Positions 8,922 through 17,864 of a stretch of 64,000 nucleotides of DNA are shown piece after piece. Made by a program: the position numbers and the translations under genes. The stretch is taken from the NCBI GenBank assembly GCA_963755695.1, contig CAVWLB010000008.1, forward strand, positions 1,426,001 through 1,490,000, in the 5' to 3' direction. Each line of letters opens with the position of its first letter. Position 1 is the stretch's first letter. The notes under the pieces are model-generated. The model saw only the letters and a program-made list of their open reading frames with translations. It did not search any database and was not told the DNA's origin. The stretch is from QHWT01 sp963755695. Its GTDB lineage: Bacteria; Acidobacteriota; Vicinamibacteria; Vicinamibacterales; 2-12-FULL-66-21.

Positions 8922-9476
8922 ATGAAAATATTCGGGATCGATCCGGGTTCCGAACGCACGGGTTACGGCTGCATCGAATCCGACGGCAGCCGTCATCGCC
9001 TCGTCATCTGTGGCGCGCTTGCTGCGCCCTCCCAATCGTCATTCCCCGACAGGCTGTCGGCGATTCATGCCGGGCTGACGAGGCTCCTCGCGGAGCATCG
9101 ACCGGACTGCATCGCGGTCGAGAACGTGTTCCACGCGAAAAATGTCCGCAGCGCGCTGAAGCTGGGGCACGCGCGCGGAGTTGCGCTGCTCGCCGCATCA
9201 CAGGCCGGGATCACGGTGATCGAATACGCCCCGGCGGAGATCAAACGGGCGGTGGTGGGGTTCGGACGTGCCGAGAAGCACCAGGTCGGCCAAATGATCA
9301 AGTTGCTGCTCGGCCTGGACTCGGTCCCCGCGCCGCACGACGCGGCGGACGCGCTGGCGGTGGCCGTGTGCCATGTCCATTCGTCGTCCGGCGCCGTGGC
9401 GGATGCACTGCGAGGCGAGACGCAAGTCCGCGGCCGGCCGGCCGTGCCGCGGACCTGGCGGGCCTACCGGCCGTGA
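8922..9476 (+). CDS. ruvC: Crossover junction endodeoxyribonuclease RuvC
   Basis: 184 aa Holliday-junction resolvase of the RuvABC system. Catalytic acidic residues are visible: D7 in FGIDPGSERTGYG, E in IAVENVFHAKN, and the pair in PHDAADALAVAVCH. ATG 8922 is preceded by GGAAAG. The gene overlaps ruvA by 4 nt (GTGA at 9473-9476). The C-terminal 25 residues after the last motif are Arg-rich and variable. Confidence 0.95.
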   Translation: MKIFGIDPGSERTGYGCIESDGSRHRLVICGALAAPSQSSFPDRLSAIHAGLTRLLAEHRPDCIAVENVFHAKNVRSALKLGHARGVALLAASQAGITVIEYAPAEIKRAVVGFGRAEKHQVGQMIKLLLGLDSVPAPHDAADALAVAVCHVHSSSGAVADALRGETQVRGRPAVPRTWRAYRP

Positions 9477-10075
9477 TTGCCCGGCTCAAAGGGACGCTCG
9501 TCGAAAAGACCCCGACCCGTTTGATTATCGACGTCGCTGGTGTGGGATACGACGTGCTGGTGCCACTCTCCACGTTCTACGGCATCGGCGATGCGGGAGC
9601 CGACGTCACGCTGCGCGTGCACACGCACGTGCGCGAGGACGTCATCGCGCTGTACGGATTCGGTTCCGCGATCGAACAGGATCTCTTCGAGCGGTTGATC
9701 GGCATCAGCGGGATCGGACCGAAGCTGGCGCTGGCGGTGTTGTCCGGGATCGATGCCGGCGAGCTCGTGCGGGCGATTCGATCGCAGGACGTCGCACGGT
9801 TGACGAAAATTCCCGGCATAGGCAAGAAAACCGCCGAACGCATCGGGCTCGAACTCAAGGATCGGTTGCCGACGGCGCTCCAGCCGGCCGGCGGCACGGT
9901 GGCTCAGGCTGCTCCGGCCGATCAGCTCCGCGACGATCTGTTGTCCGCCTTGACGAACCTTGGATACCAGCGCGCCGCCGCCGAGAAGACCATCGATGCA
10001 GCGCTGAAGAAAACTCCCGATGCACCGTTCGAACAGCAACTCCGCGACATCCTCCGTGGCATGATGAGGGTATGA
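9473..10075 (+). CDS. ruvA: Holliday junction branch migration protein RuvA
   Basis: 200 aa from GTG 9473. Domain I OB-fold (IARLKGTLVEKTPTRLIIDV), domain II with two helix-hairpin-helix motifs (LIGISGIGPKLALAVLSG and LTKIPGIGKKTAERIGLEL), and the small C-terminal domain III (DLLSALTNLGYQRAAAEKTI) that binds RuvB are all present. Tetramers hold the four-way junction and load the RuvB motor. Longer upstream frame is inside ruvC and is rejected. Confidence 0.96.
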   Translation: MIARLKGTLVEKTPTRLIIDVAGVGYDVLVPLSTFYGIGDAGADVTLRVHTHVREDVIALYGFGSAIEQDLFERLIGISGIGPKLALAVLSGIDAGELVRAIRSQDVARLTKIPGIGKKTAERIGLELKDRLPTALQPAGGTVAQAAPADQLRDDLLSALTNLGYQRAAAEKTIDAALKKTPDAPFEQQLRDILRGMMRV

Positions 10076-10151
10076 GCCCGTTTGCCGCACCTCGCGCATC
10101 GTGCGTCCCGCTCCCGCCGCGAAGCGCCAGAGCCGCAGGTGAACCTCGCCG

Positions 10152-11171
10152 ATGACCGACGATCGACTGGTCAATGCGTCGCGCGAGGACGAGGAGGTCC
10201 AGTACGAGGCGGGGCTTCGACCGCGCACCCTGAACGAATACATCGGCCAGGACCGGGTCCGTGAAAACCTGCACGTATCGATCGAAGCCGCCAGGCGGCG
10301 CGGTGAGGCGCTCGATCACGTGCTGCTGTACGGGCCGCCAGGCCTTGGCAAGACGACGCTGGCAACCGTGATCGCCAACGAGCTGGGGGTCGCGATTCGA
10401 CCGACGGCCGGGCCGGTGATCGAAAAGCCCGGCGATCTGGCGGCGATGCTGACGAACCTTCAGTCGCGCGAAGTGTTGTTCATCGACGAGATCCATCGCA
10501 TGAGCCCGGCGATCGAGGAGATCCTCTATCCGGCGATGGAGGATTACGAGCTCGACATCGTCATCGGCCAGGGACCAAGCGCGCGATCGGTGAAGGTCCC
10601 GCTGCAGCGCTTCACGCTGGTCGGCGCGACGACCAGAACGGGATTGCTCACCTCACCGCTTCGTGCGCGCTTCGGCATCGTTCACCGCCTCGATTTCTAC
10701 ACCGAGCAGGACATTCTCGAAATCGTGATCCGTTCCGCGCGCATTCTCGACGTGGCAATCGACCCCGATGCGGGGCAGGAAATCGCCAGACGATCCCGAG
10801 GCACGCCTCGAGTTGCCAACCGGCTCCTGCGGCGGGTGCGGGACTATGCCCAGGTGCGCGCCGATGGCAGGATCACCACCGACGTCGCGGCTCGGGCGCT
10901 GGCGATGCTGGAAGTGGATCGGCACGGGTTCGACGAAGTGGACCGCCGCCTCCTCCGCACGATCATCGACAAGTTCAACGGCGGGCCGGTGGGCGTGGGC
11001 AGTCTCGCCGCGGCACTGAGCGAGGAACGCGATGCGCTCGAAGATATCTACGAGCCGTTTTTGATCCAGATCGGGTTTCTCGATCGGACGCCGCGCGGAC
11101 GCGTGGCGACGGCCAAGGCTTACGAGTACTTCGGCCTGCCGCCGGTCGAGCGCGACACTCGCCTATGGTAG
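10152..11171 (+). CDS. ruvB: Holliday junction branch migration ATPase RuvB
   Basis: 339 aa hexameric AAA+ motor. Walker A GPPGLGKTTLA, Walker B LFIDEIHRM, sensor GATTRTGLL, and the Arg finger region SPLRARFG are all seen, followed by the C-terminal winged helix (GFLDRTPRGRVATAKAYEYF). Start ATG 10152 lies 76 nt after ruvA, with a spacer that has no convincing gene. Completes the yebC-ruvCAB cluster. Confidence 0.96.
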   Translation: MTDDRLVNASREDEEVQYEAGLRPRTLNEYIGQDRVRENLHVSIEAARRRGEALDHVLLYGPPGLGKTTLATVIANELGVAIRPTAGPVIEKPGDLAAMLTNLQSREVLFIDEIHRMSPAIEEILYPAMEDYELDIVIGQGPSARSVKVPLQRFTLVGATTRTGLLTSPLRARFGIVHRLDFYTEQDILEIVIRSARILDVAIDPDAGQEIARRSRGTPRVANRLLRRVRDYAQVRADGRITTDVAARALAMLEVDRHGFDEVDRRLLRTIIDKFNGGPVGVGSLAAALSEERDALEDIYEPFLIQIGFLDRTPRGRVATAKAYEYFGLPPVERDTRLW

Positions 11172-11206
11172 AGATCGGGTAGCGGAAATGTCTTACAGTC
11201 TTGTCA

Positions 11207-12211
11207 ATGTCTAATTCCCGTTTACGACCGGTAAAGATCGTCGGCCTTTCTACTTACGTTCCTCCGCGTGTGCTCTCGAACGCCGATCTCGAGAAGATGG
11301 TCGAGACCAGCGACGAATGGATCGTGCAGCGGACCGGGATCCGCGAGCGTCATATCGCGGAACGGGGGGTTCCCACGTCGGATCTTGCCAAGCACGCGGT
11401 CGAGTCGGCGTTGAAAGAAGCGCGGGTCACGCCCGACCAGGTCGGGTTCATCGTGGTGGGCACGACGACCCCGGACACGATCTTTCCCAGCACCGCGTGC
11501 ATGCTGCAGGACAAGATCGGGGCGCACAATGCATGGGGGTTCGACCTTGGTGCAGCCTGCTCCGGCTTCACCTATTCGCTGACCACCGCGATGCAGATGG
11601 TCGCAACCGGCGCCCACGACTATGCGATTGCGGTCGGCGCCGACGTGATGTCGAGCATCATCGATTACACCGACCGGACGACGTGCGTGCTGTTCGGCGA
11701 CGGCGCCGGGGCAGTGGTGCTCGCGCCCGCCGCGGACGGCGAGCCGCACATCATCGACTTCGCTCACGAGATCGATGGCAGCGGCGGCGCCGCGCTGATG
11801 ATGCCGGCCGGGGGCAGCCGGATGCCGGCATCTCACGAAACGATCGACAACCGGATGCACTACGTGAAGCAGGACGGCGCGGTCGTGTTCAAGTTCGCGG
11901 TCAGGAAGACGGAAGAGATCTCGAGGCGCCTGCTCGATCGCCATGGGATGGATCCCTCGCAGATCGATTTGTTCGTCTCCCACCAGGCAAACCGCCGGAT
12001 CATCGAGGCCTCGACCGAACGCCTCGGCCTCGATCCGAAGAAAGTCGTGATCAATCTCGAGAAGTACGGCAATACGACGGCAGGGACGATACCGCTGGCG
12101 CTCGCCGATGCTCGACGCGAAGGTCGCTTGAAGAAGGGAGACCTCGTCCTGCTCGCATCGGTCGGAGCGGGCTTTACGGTGGGTGCGGTGCTCCTGCGCT
12201 GGAGCCTCTAA
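11207..12211 (+). CDS. fabH: Beta-ketoacyl-ACP synthase III (FabH)
   Basis: 334 aa condensing enzyme starting fatty-acid elongation from acyl-CoA and malonyl-ACP. Catalytic triad is visible: Cys in DLGAACSGFTY, His in FVSHQANRRII, Asn in EKYGNTTAGTIPLA. The N-terminal TSDEWIVQRTGIRERHIA is the family signature. ATG 11207 is chosen over TTG 11201; a TACAGT hexamer at 11194-11199 ends 7 nt before it. It stands alone downstream of ruvB without other fab genes. Confidence 0.94.
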   Translation: MSNSRLRPVKIVGLSTYVPPRVLSNADLEKMVETSDEWIVQRTGIRERHIAERGVPTSDLAKHAVESALKEARVTPDQVGFIVVGTTTPDTIFPSTACMLQDKIGAHNAWGFDLGAACSGFTYSLTTAMQMVATGAHDYAIAVGADVMSSIIDYTDRTTCVLFGDGAGAVVLAPAADGEPHIIDFAHEIDGSGGAALMMPAGGSRMPASHETIDNRMHYVKQDGAVVFKFAVRKTEEISRRLLDRHGMDPSQIDLFVSHQANRRIIEASTERLGLDPKKVVINLEKYGNTTAGTIPLALADARREGRLKKGDLVLLASVGAGFTVGAVLLRWSL

Positions 12212-12318
12212 TAGTGGCTCAGGGCTCACGGCTCATGCTGGCTCATGGCTGGAATCGGCTCACGCCGTAAGCCGCCTTTGAGCCTTGAGCCGCCTTGAGC
12301 CGTGAGCCCTGAGCCAGG
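12212..12318. repeat. Heptad-type intergenic repeat (GGCTCAN) arranged as inverted repeat
   Basis: The first part carries GGCTCA-spaced units (ggctcagggctcacggctca), the second part their complement (ttgagccgccttgagccgtgagcc), so the whole can fold back on itself. It lies between fabH and the unknown gene at 12344. Confidence 0.7.
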
Positions 12319-12330
12319 ACAATCTCCCAC

Positions 12331-12336
12331 TACAAT
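12331..12336 (+). promoter_or_regulatory. Extended -10-like box, possible leaderless start
   Basis: TACAAT ends 7 nt before GTG 12344, with no Shine-Dalgarno between, so transcription would begin at or near the start codon. Confidence 0.4.
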
Positions 12337-12343
12337 CCAGAAC

Positions 12344-13023
12344 GTGGCCAAACGACGCAAGCGCGAGAGCGAACCCGGCCGTATCTTCCTGATCTCACCG
12401 GCGAATTGCGGCGGGCCGCGCGCGAAGATGGTGCTTTCCGATCGCGCGGCGTTCGATCTTGCCGGGCGGCTGCGCGGCAAGGAAGGGGCCGCGATCGGCG
12501 AGGTGTTCGCCTTCGTCAGCGGTCTCTACTTCAAAGGCAAGCTCGCCTACGCGCTGCGATTCGCGCGGCCGCCGGATCCCGGCGCAGCGCTGGCGGGAAG
12601 CGGCGCGCTGGTCATCACTCCGAGCGCTGGGCTGCGCCCCGCCGAGACCCGGGTCACCGCCGATGCCATTCGCGCGTTTGCCGCCGTGGACATTGCGGCC
12701 AACGATCCGCGCTACAGCGCGCCACTGCTGGCCAGCGCCCGGGCGCTCGATGAGGAGATCGGTCCCGAGTGTGACGTCGTCCTCCTCGGCAGCATCGCTT
12801 CGACGAAATACGTAGACGTTCTCACCGGTGTCTTCGGCGCACGCCTCAGATTTCCCATTGCCTTCGTTGGCCGCGGCGATATGAGTCGCGGCGGGCTGCT
12901 GCTGCGCGCGGCACGCGCGGGCGAAGAACTGAGTACGTGCCGGTCGAAGGCGCCGTTCGCCATGGCCCGCGGCCGCCCAGGCTCACGCCGATCAAGGGAA
13001 TCCTCGGAAGCGGATGGGAGTAA
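12344..13023 (+). CDS. Conserved protein of unknown function (frameshifted near its end)
   Basis: About 226 aa from GTG 12344. Basic start (AKRRKRESEPGRIF), then LISPANCGGPRAKMVL, GEVFAFVSGLYFKGKLAYA, VVLLGSIASTKYVDVL and FVGRGDMSRGGLLLRA. I recognise the overall pattern as a conserved bacterial hypothetical family but know no function. One base is missing after position 12933; in the shifted frame the protein ends YVPVEGAV to GILGSGWE with stop 13021-13023. That stop overlaps the ATG of the LigD-type polymerase gene (TAATG), so the two are coupled and may act in one DNA-related task. Confidence 0.65.
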
Positions 13024-13949
13024 TGGCGCCGAGGATCCCGCGAGCGGGGAATGCCACTCTCGAAGTCGGCGGCAAGGAAGTCCGGCTCACCAACCTCGAC
13101 AAGCCGTTCTGGCCGCGAGCGGAACATCACGCAAGGGCGATCTGATTCGGTACTACGCCGACGTCGCGCCGCTGCTGCTGCCGCACATCCAGGATCGCGC
13201 GATGGTGATGAAGCGCTACCCCCACGGCGCGGCAGGCGAGTTCTTCTTCATGAAGCGGGCGCCGGAGCCGCGGCCCGAGTGGATCCGCACCTGCCGCATC
13301 GACGCACGACTCCGGCAACGTCATCGACTTTCCGGTCATCGACGACGTGCCGTCGCTGCTCTGGGTGATCAACCTCGGTTGCATCGACTTGAATCAGTGG
13401 TATGCGAAGTGCGACGACGTCGATCGGCCCGACTATCTGCACTTCGATCTCGACCCGGGAGTCCGCGACGTGGGACCAGGTGCTCGAGTCCGCGCGCATC
13501 GTGCACGACGCGCTCGACACGCTGAAGATGCCGGCGTATGCCAAGACCACCGGGTCGAAGGGCATCCACGTCTACGTGCCGATCGTGCGCGGGCCGGTGC
13601 AGAAAGCAGGTGTGGACGTTTGCCAAGGCGCTGGCGCAGGAGCTGGCCGGCCGTCACCCGACGCTGATGACCTCCGAGTACAAGGTCGCGAAGCGCCCGA
13701 AGGGACGCGTGCTCGTCGACTACAACCAGAATGCATGGGGGCGGACCTTGGCATCGGTGTACTCGGTGCGCCCGCACGCCGTGTGCCGGCGTGTCAACGC
13801 CGGTGACCTGGAAGGAAATCGACAAGGGCTGCCGCATCGAGGACTTCCGGCTCGACAACGTGCGCAGGCGGTTCGAGAAGACCGGCGATCTGTTCAAGCC
13901 GCTTCTCCTCAAGACGCGCCGCGTCAACTTGTCGAAGTACCTGGGGTAA
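13023..13949 (+). CDS. Stand-alone LigD-type DNA polymerase/primase (multiple frameshifts)
   Basis: Archaeo-eukaryotic-primase-fold polymerase domain of bacterial end-joining, about 305 aa once frames are joined. In order: TLEVGGKEVRLTNLDKPFWP, KGDLIRYYADVAPLLLPHI, MVMKRYPHGAAGEFFFMKRA, DYLHFDLDPG (catalytic DxD), TTGSKGIHVYVPI, DYNQNAWGRT, YSVRPHA, and the end RRVNLSKYLG. At least five frame changes occur between 13115 and 13800; each segment continues the family, so errors are likely. No ligase or Ku gene is visible in the window. Preceded by the unknown gene with overlapping TAATG. Confidence 0.82.
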
Positions 13950-14010
13950 TCCGAACCGGAACACTTACCCTTCTTTTCCAGGAAGGCGCGCCCTGCAAAC
14001 GAATACCTCG

Positions 14011-14030
14011 GCGCCTCGGGAGAGGCGCCC
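14011..14030. terminator. GC-rich hairpin between convergent genes
   Basis: ggcgcctcgggagaggcgcc is a perfect 8-bp stem with a GGGA loop, placed between the polymerase gene and the convergent FG-GAP gene; likely a bidirectional terminator. Confidence 0.5.
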
Positions 14031-14061
14031 TCCGTCCTCACCCTTGATTGTCACCCTCTCT

Positions 14062-15759
14062 TTACTGGCGCCGGAGCGGCTGGGTGGCCGTCACGCCGCG
14101 CCCTTCCGTGACGGTGTAGATGCGGCCTGCGGCGAGAGAACCGAGCTTCTCCTGCCTCCCGCTCGGCCACTCGATAATCGCTTCGTCGGCGGCCGAGCGC
14201 GGGCCCAGGCCGAAGGTGAGCGGCAGCTCTGACTGCGAAAGATAGCTCGACCCGGTGCGAACCAGCCGCGTCAACCACGCTGAGCCCACTCGCATCCGCA
14301 CCCGCGCGCCGATGGCGTCGCGATTCGAACGGCTGCCTCGCAGATTCAGGCGGACGGCGCCGTTCGGCACCGACAGACGGTTGCGATAGAGATGGGCCGG
14401 GCCGCCGTTGGTGGTGACCAGCACGTCGAGGTCACCATCGAGATCGATGTCGGCGAACGCCGCTCCCCGGGCGACCTTCGGCGCCGCGAAATCAGCGCCG
14501 ATCTCTCGCGCGACGTCGACGAATCGTCCGGCGCTGTTGTGGAACAGGTGCGGCGCCTCGGCGTAGTTCACCCGGCCACCGTCACTCCCAGTCCGCAGTC
14601 CGTCGTCGATGTGGCCATTCACGACGAGCAGATCGAGCAAGCCGTCGAGGTCGGCATCGAAAAAGAAGCAACCGAAGCCGAGCGTCAGACGCGTCGCGCG
14701 GCCGAGATCAGAATGCGCGGCGCGGTCGGCGTAATGGCCGGCCGATGTTTGGCTGTAGAGCCCGAGCATCTCTCCGGAGAAGTTGGTGACCACGACGGAG
14801 GGAACGCCGGTGTTATCCAGGTCGGCGGCATCGGTGCCCATGCCGGCCCGGGCGCGCCCGTCCTCGCTGAACGCCAGTCCAGCCTCGAGCGCGGTCTCGA
14901 CGAAACGCCGGGTGCCGGTGTTGCGATACAGCTTGTTCGGCTGGGTGTCGTTGGCGACGAACAGGTCGGGCCACCCATCGCGGTCGTAATCGAGCATCGT
15001 CACGCCCAGGGCTTTCGATGTCGGATCGAGCAGCCCCGCGGAGGCGGTGACGTCCTCGAACGTCCCGTTGCCCTTGTTGCGAAACAGCCATGACGTTGCA
15101 CCCGGATAGGCCTCCGGCGTGCAGTACGATTTCCGCTTTCCGTCGGCGCTGCAGAAGATGTCGCTCTCAGGCGTCCAACGCACGTAGTTGCAGATGAAGA
15201 GATCGACGAGCCCGTCGCGGTCGAAGTCGATCCACGCCGCCGACGTGCTGAAGCCGGTGCGCCCGGCGAGGCCGGCGCGATTCGTCACGTCGTCGAATCG
15301 TCCTTTGCCGTTGTTGTGGAACAGGCGGCTCTGTCCGACCGCGGTGATCAGCACATCGTCGTAACCATCGTTGTCGTAGTCCGCAGCCGCGATGCCCATT
15401 CCGTACATCGGCACGTCCAGGCCGGAGCCGGCGGTTACGTCTTCGAACCCTCCGCGGCCGTTGTTGCGAAAGACTCGCGCGGTGTTTTCATTCGACGCGG
15501 AGCCGTCCGGCCAGCCGGTCCCGTTGGCGACAATCACGTCCTGCCAGCCGTCGTTGTCGATGTCCACGAATGCCGCGCCAGCGCCGAGCGCCTCGGGCAG
15601 ATACTTGCGTCCCGATGCACCGGTGTAGTGCGTGAAACGCAGTCCAGACGCCGCCGTCACGTCGGTCAGCTCAAAGCCGGAAATCGAGGTGGTGGTCTGC
15701 GCACCGGCCCCGCCGATGAGCGTGACGAGAAGAAGAACCGCCGCCGCGCGCAACGTCAC
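14062..15759 (-). CDS. CRTAC1-like secreted FG-GAP/VCBS repeat protein with ASPIC/UnbV domain
   Basis: 565 aa with an N-terminal signal peptide (AAAVLLLVTLIGGAGAQ). Repeated calcium-binding-type units such as FVDIDNDGWQDVIVANG, AADYDNDGYDDVLITA, LDYDRDGWPDLFVANDT and ADIDLDGDLDVLVTTNG indicate a beta-propeller (about seven blades). The C-terminus (NRDAIGARVRMRVGS to IIEWPSGRQEKLGSLAAG) is the ASPIC/UnbV module. Such proteins are abundant in Acidobacteriota; molecular role unknown. Its start overlaps the response-regulator stop by 4 nt, which ties it to the two-component system upstream. Confidence 0.88.
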   Translation of the reverse strand: MTLRAAAVLLLVTLIGGAGAQTTTSISGFELTDVTAASGLRFTHYTGASGRKYLPEALGAGAAFVDIDNDGWQDVIVANGTGWPDGSASNENTARVFRNNGRGGFEDVTAGSGLDVPMYGMGIAAADYDNDGYDDVLITAVGQSRLFHNNGKGRFDDVTNRAGLAGRTGFSTSAAWIDFDRDGLVDLFICNYVRWTPESDIFCSADGKRKSYCTPEAYPGATSWLFRNKGNGTFEDVTASAGLLDPTSKALGVTMLDYDRDGWPDLFVANDTQPNKLYRNTGTRRFVETALEAGLAFSEDGRARAGMGTDAADLDNTGVPSVVVTNFSGEMLGLYSQTSAGHYADRAAHSDLGRATRLTLGFGCFFFDADLDGLLDLLVVNGHIDDGLRTGSDGGRVNYAEAPHLFHNSAGRFVDVAREIGADFAAPKVARGAAFADIDLDGDLDVLVTTNGGPAHLYRNRLSVPNGAVRLNLRGSRSNRDAIGARVRMRVGSAWLTRLVRTGSSYLSQSELPLTFGLGPRSAADEAIIEWPSGRQEKLGSLAAGRIYTVTEGRGVTATQPLRRQ

Positions 15760-16415
15760 TGTGATTCCACCAGTCCCTTCTTGACCGCGAGAAGTACGAG
15801 CTCGGCGGTCTTATGGACCCCGAGAGTGTTCATCAGGTTGGTGCGATGCACGGCAATCGTATTGGCGCTCAGTCCGAGAATGGAGGCAATCTCCTTGTTC
15901 GACTTTCCGAGCGCGATCAGGCGCAGCACCTGAATCTCACGTGCGCTCAGTTGCGAGAACGTGTCTTCCCCAGACGCGCCGTCGGCGCCGCGGAGACTCC
16001 GAATCGCCAGGTCGGAGAGCTCGGGACTGAGAAACTGTCCGCCGCCTGCAATCACGCGGACCGCCCGGGTCAAGTCGGTCTCGAGCGCATTCTTCAGAAT
16101 GTAGCCCTTCACACCTGCGTCGAGCGCGTTGCGGACGTACTGCGGGTCGGCATGCATGCTCAACATCAACACGCGGCAGTCCGGCCGGCGCCGCAGCATC
16201 TCGATGGCGGCGTGAAGACCGTTAATCTCCGGCATCGCGAGATCCATGACCACGACGTCTGGCGAAAGGGTGCGTTCGAGCTCGATCGCCTCGGCGCCGC
16301 CGCTGGCTTCCCCGGCGACGATCATGTCGGGCTCGTCCTCGAGAATGCGCCGGAACCCCTGCCGCACCAGCGCATGATCGTCCGCGAGCAGCACCCGGAT
16401 GCGCTTCCCGCTCAT
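15756..16415 (-). CDS. NarL/FixJ-family response regulator
   Basis: 219 aa. Receiver domain with the acidic pocket DDH near residue 12, phosphoacceptor Asp in DVVVMDLAMPEINGL, and conserved Lys in GYILKNALE; LuxR-type helix-turn-helix in LSAREIQVLRLIALGKSNKE and LGLSANTIAVHRTNLMNTLG. Overlaps the histidine kinase stop (ATGA, 16412-16415) and the next gene start (15756-15759): a three-gene coupled operon. Targets not visible. Confidence 0.93.
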   Translation of the reverse strand: MSGKRIRVLLADDHALVRQGFRRILEDEPDMIVAGEASGGAEAIELERTLSPDVVVMDLAMPEINGLHAAIEMLRRRPDCRVLMLSMHADPQYVRNALDAGVKGYILKNALETDLTRAVRVIAGGGQFLSPELSDLAIRSLRGADGASGEDTFSQLSAREIQVLRLIALGKSNKEIASILGLSANTIAVHRTNLMNTLGVHKTAELVLLAVKKGLVESQ

Positions 16416-17798
16416 GTCAGCACCGCCGTCCGCGCTGCATCGAAAGCCCGTGGCACATGCACTTCCACGACGAGTCCTCCCTCCGGTGGCCGACGGAGCC
16501 GCAAATGTCCACCCATCAGTTCCGCACGCTCGCGCATGCTGACCAGCCCCAGCCCGCTGTCCACCGTCCTGACGCGTCCAGACGGCAGACCCTGGCCGGC
16601 ATCCTCAATCGCCAGATCGAATGCATTTCCATCGCACGCAATGCGGACATCCGCGCGGTCCGAGCCCGAGTGGCGGCCAATATTGCTCAATGCCTCCTGG
16701 ACGATGCGGTAGACGTGGATGGCGGAGTCGGCCGGAATGTCTCCGATTGGCCCGGTCGCCACCAGCGTAGTCCGAATACCGGTTTGCCGCTCGAACTGCT
16801 CGACCGAATCGTCCGAGCGCCTTCTCGAGGCCGAAGTCGTCGAGCACGCCCGGGTGCAGCCACTGCGACTGCGCACGAATGCGGTCGAGGGTCGTCTGTG
16901 CGATCCCGCGCACGTGATCGAGTTCTTCGGCGAATTCCGGGTCATCGGGCGCGTGACGGCGAGCGCGGCCGAGAAGCGTTCCCATCGCGGTGAGGATCTG
17001 GCCGAAGTCGTCGTGCAGCTCGCGCGAGACCGACCTCTGGAGATCCTCCTGCGCGCGCATCGTGTGGCGGGAGAGGGTTTGAAGCTGCGCGGTCACGTCC
17101 CGCACCGCCTCGAACGCCCGCCGGTTCGCGACGACGATCCACGCCCCCGAGACGGCGACGACGACCAGGAGGACGCCGACGAGCGCGAGGATCTCTGCGG
17201 CCACGCGATCGTAAATGCTGCGGTTTGCTGCCGCCGCTTCTTCCTGCACACGGTTGTTCGCAACGAGGAACTGCGCCACCATGTCGTCGAGCGCCCGCTG
17301 CTCGGCAATCAAGCTTCCTCGGACCAGGGCGAGCGCTCCGGCGTCGTCGCCCGCCCGGGCCTTCGCGAACATCCGGTCGACGTCAGCCCAGTAGGCGTCG
17401 TTGGTCTGCTCGAGACGACGCTGTTGCGCCGGCTCGCGTGCGGCAGGTGCGAGCGTCCGTTCAAGGGCGATGGCGCCGGTCAGATCCCCTCGAAGCCGAT
17501 CGAAAGCCGGTTGCCAGGCCGCGGGCGGGTAAGGCTCGACGCCTTCGACCATGTCGCGCATGGCGACGGCCAGCGACGCGAGATCGTTCTGGATGCGCAG
17601 CAGCTGCAGCGATCCCTTCCGGTTTCGATCGCTGATCGCGGCCTGTTGATCGCGAAGGTCGCGGATCTGCAGAACGGTATACAGGCCGACGCCGGCGATG
17701 GTCGCGAGCGCGAGCGTGAGACCGCCGATCAGCAGGCGGGTTGGCGCATGCCGCGGTGGAGTATCGGAAGGGGGGCCGGATCGGGCGGATTGCACCAT
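16412..17798 (-). CDS. NarX/DegS-type sensor histidine kinase (frameshifted)
   Basis: About 461 aa. TM1 near residues 22-44 (LLIGGLTLALATIAGVGLY), extracytoplasmic four-helix-like sensor, TM2 (ILALVGVLLVVVAVSGAWIV), HisKA_3 phosphoacceptor in SVSRELHDDFGQILTAMG, then HATPase_c with VQEALSNIGRHSGS (N box), IEDAGQGLP and GLGLVSMRERAELMGG. One base too many near 16825 breaks the frame just after LDDFGLEKAL; sequence on both sides is intact. ATG 17798. Signal unknown; the adjacent LuxR-type regulator is its partner. Confidence 0.88.
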
Positions 17799-17864
17799 GG
17801 GCAGCCTGACGGCGTTTGGCGCAATCGTAACGCAATCACGAATCGAAACGGTCCTGGTGGTCCA

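Noticed and set aside
10072..10155. 27-codon frame between ruvA and ruvB
   Set aside because: No ribosome site or recognisable sequence; composition like spacer DNA.
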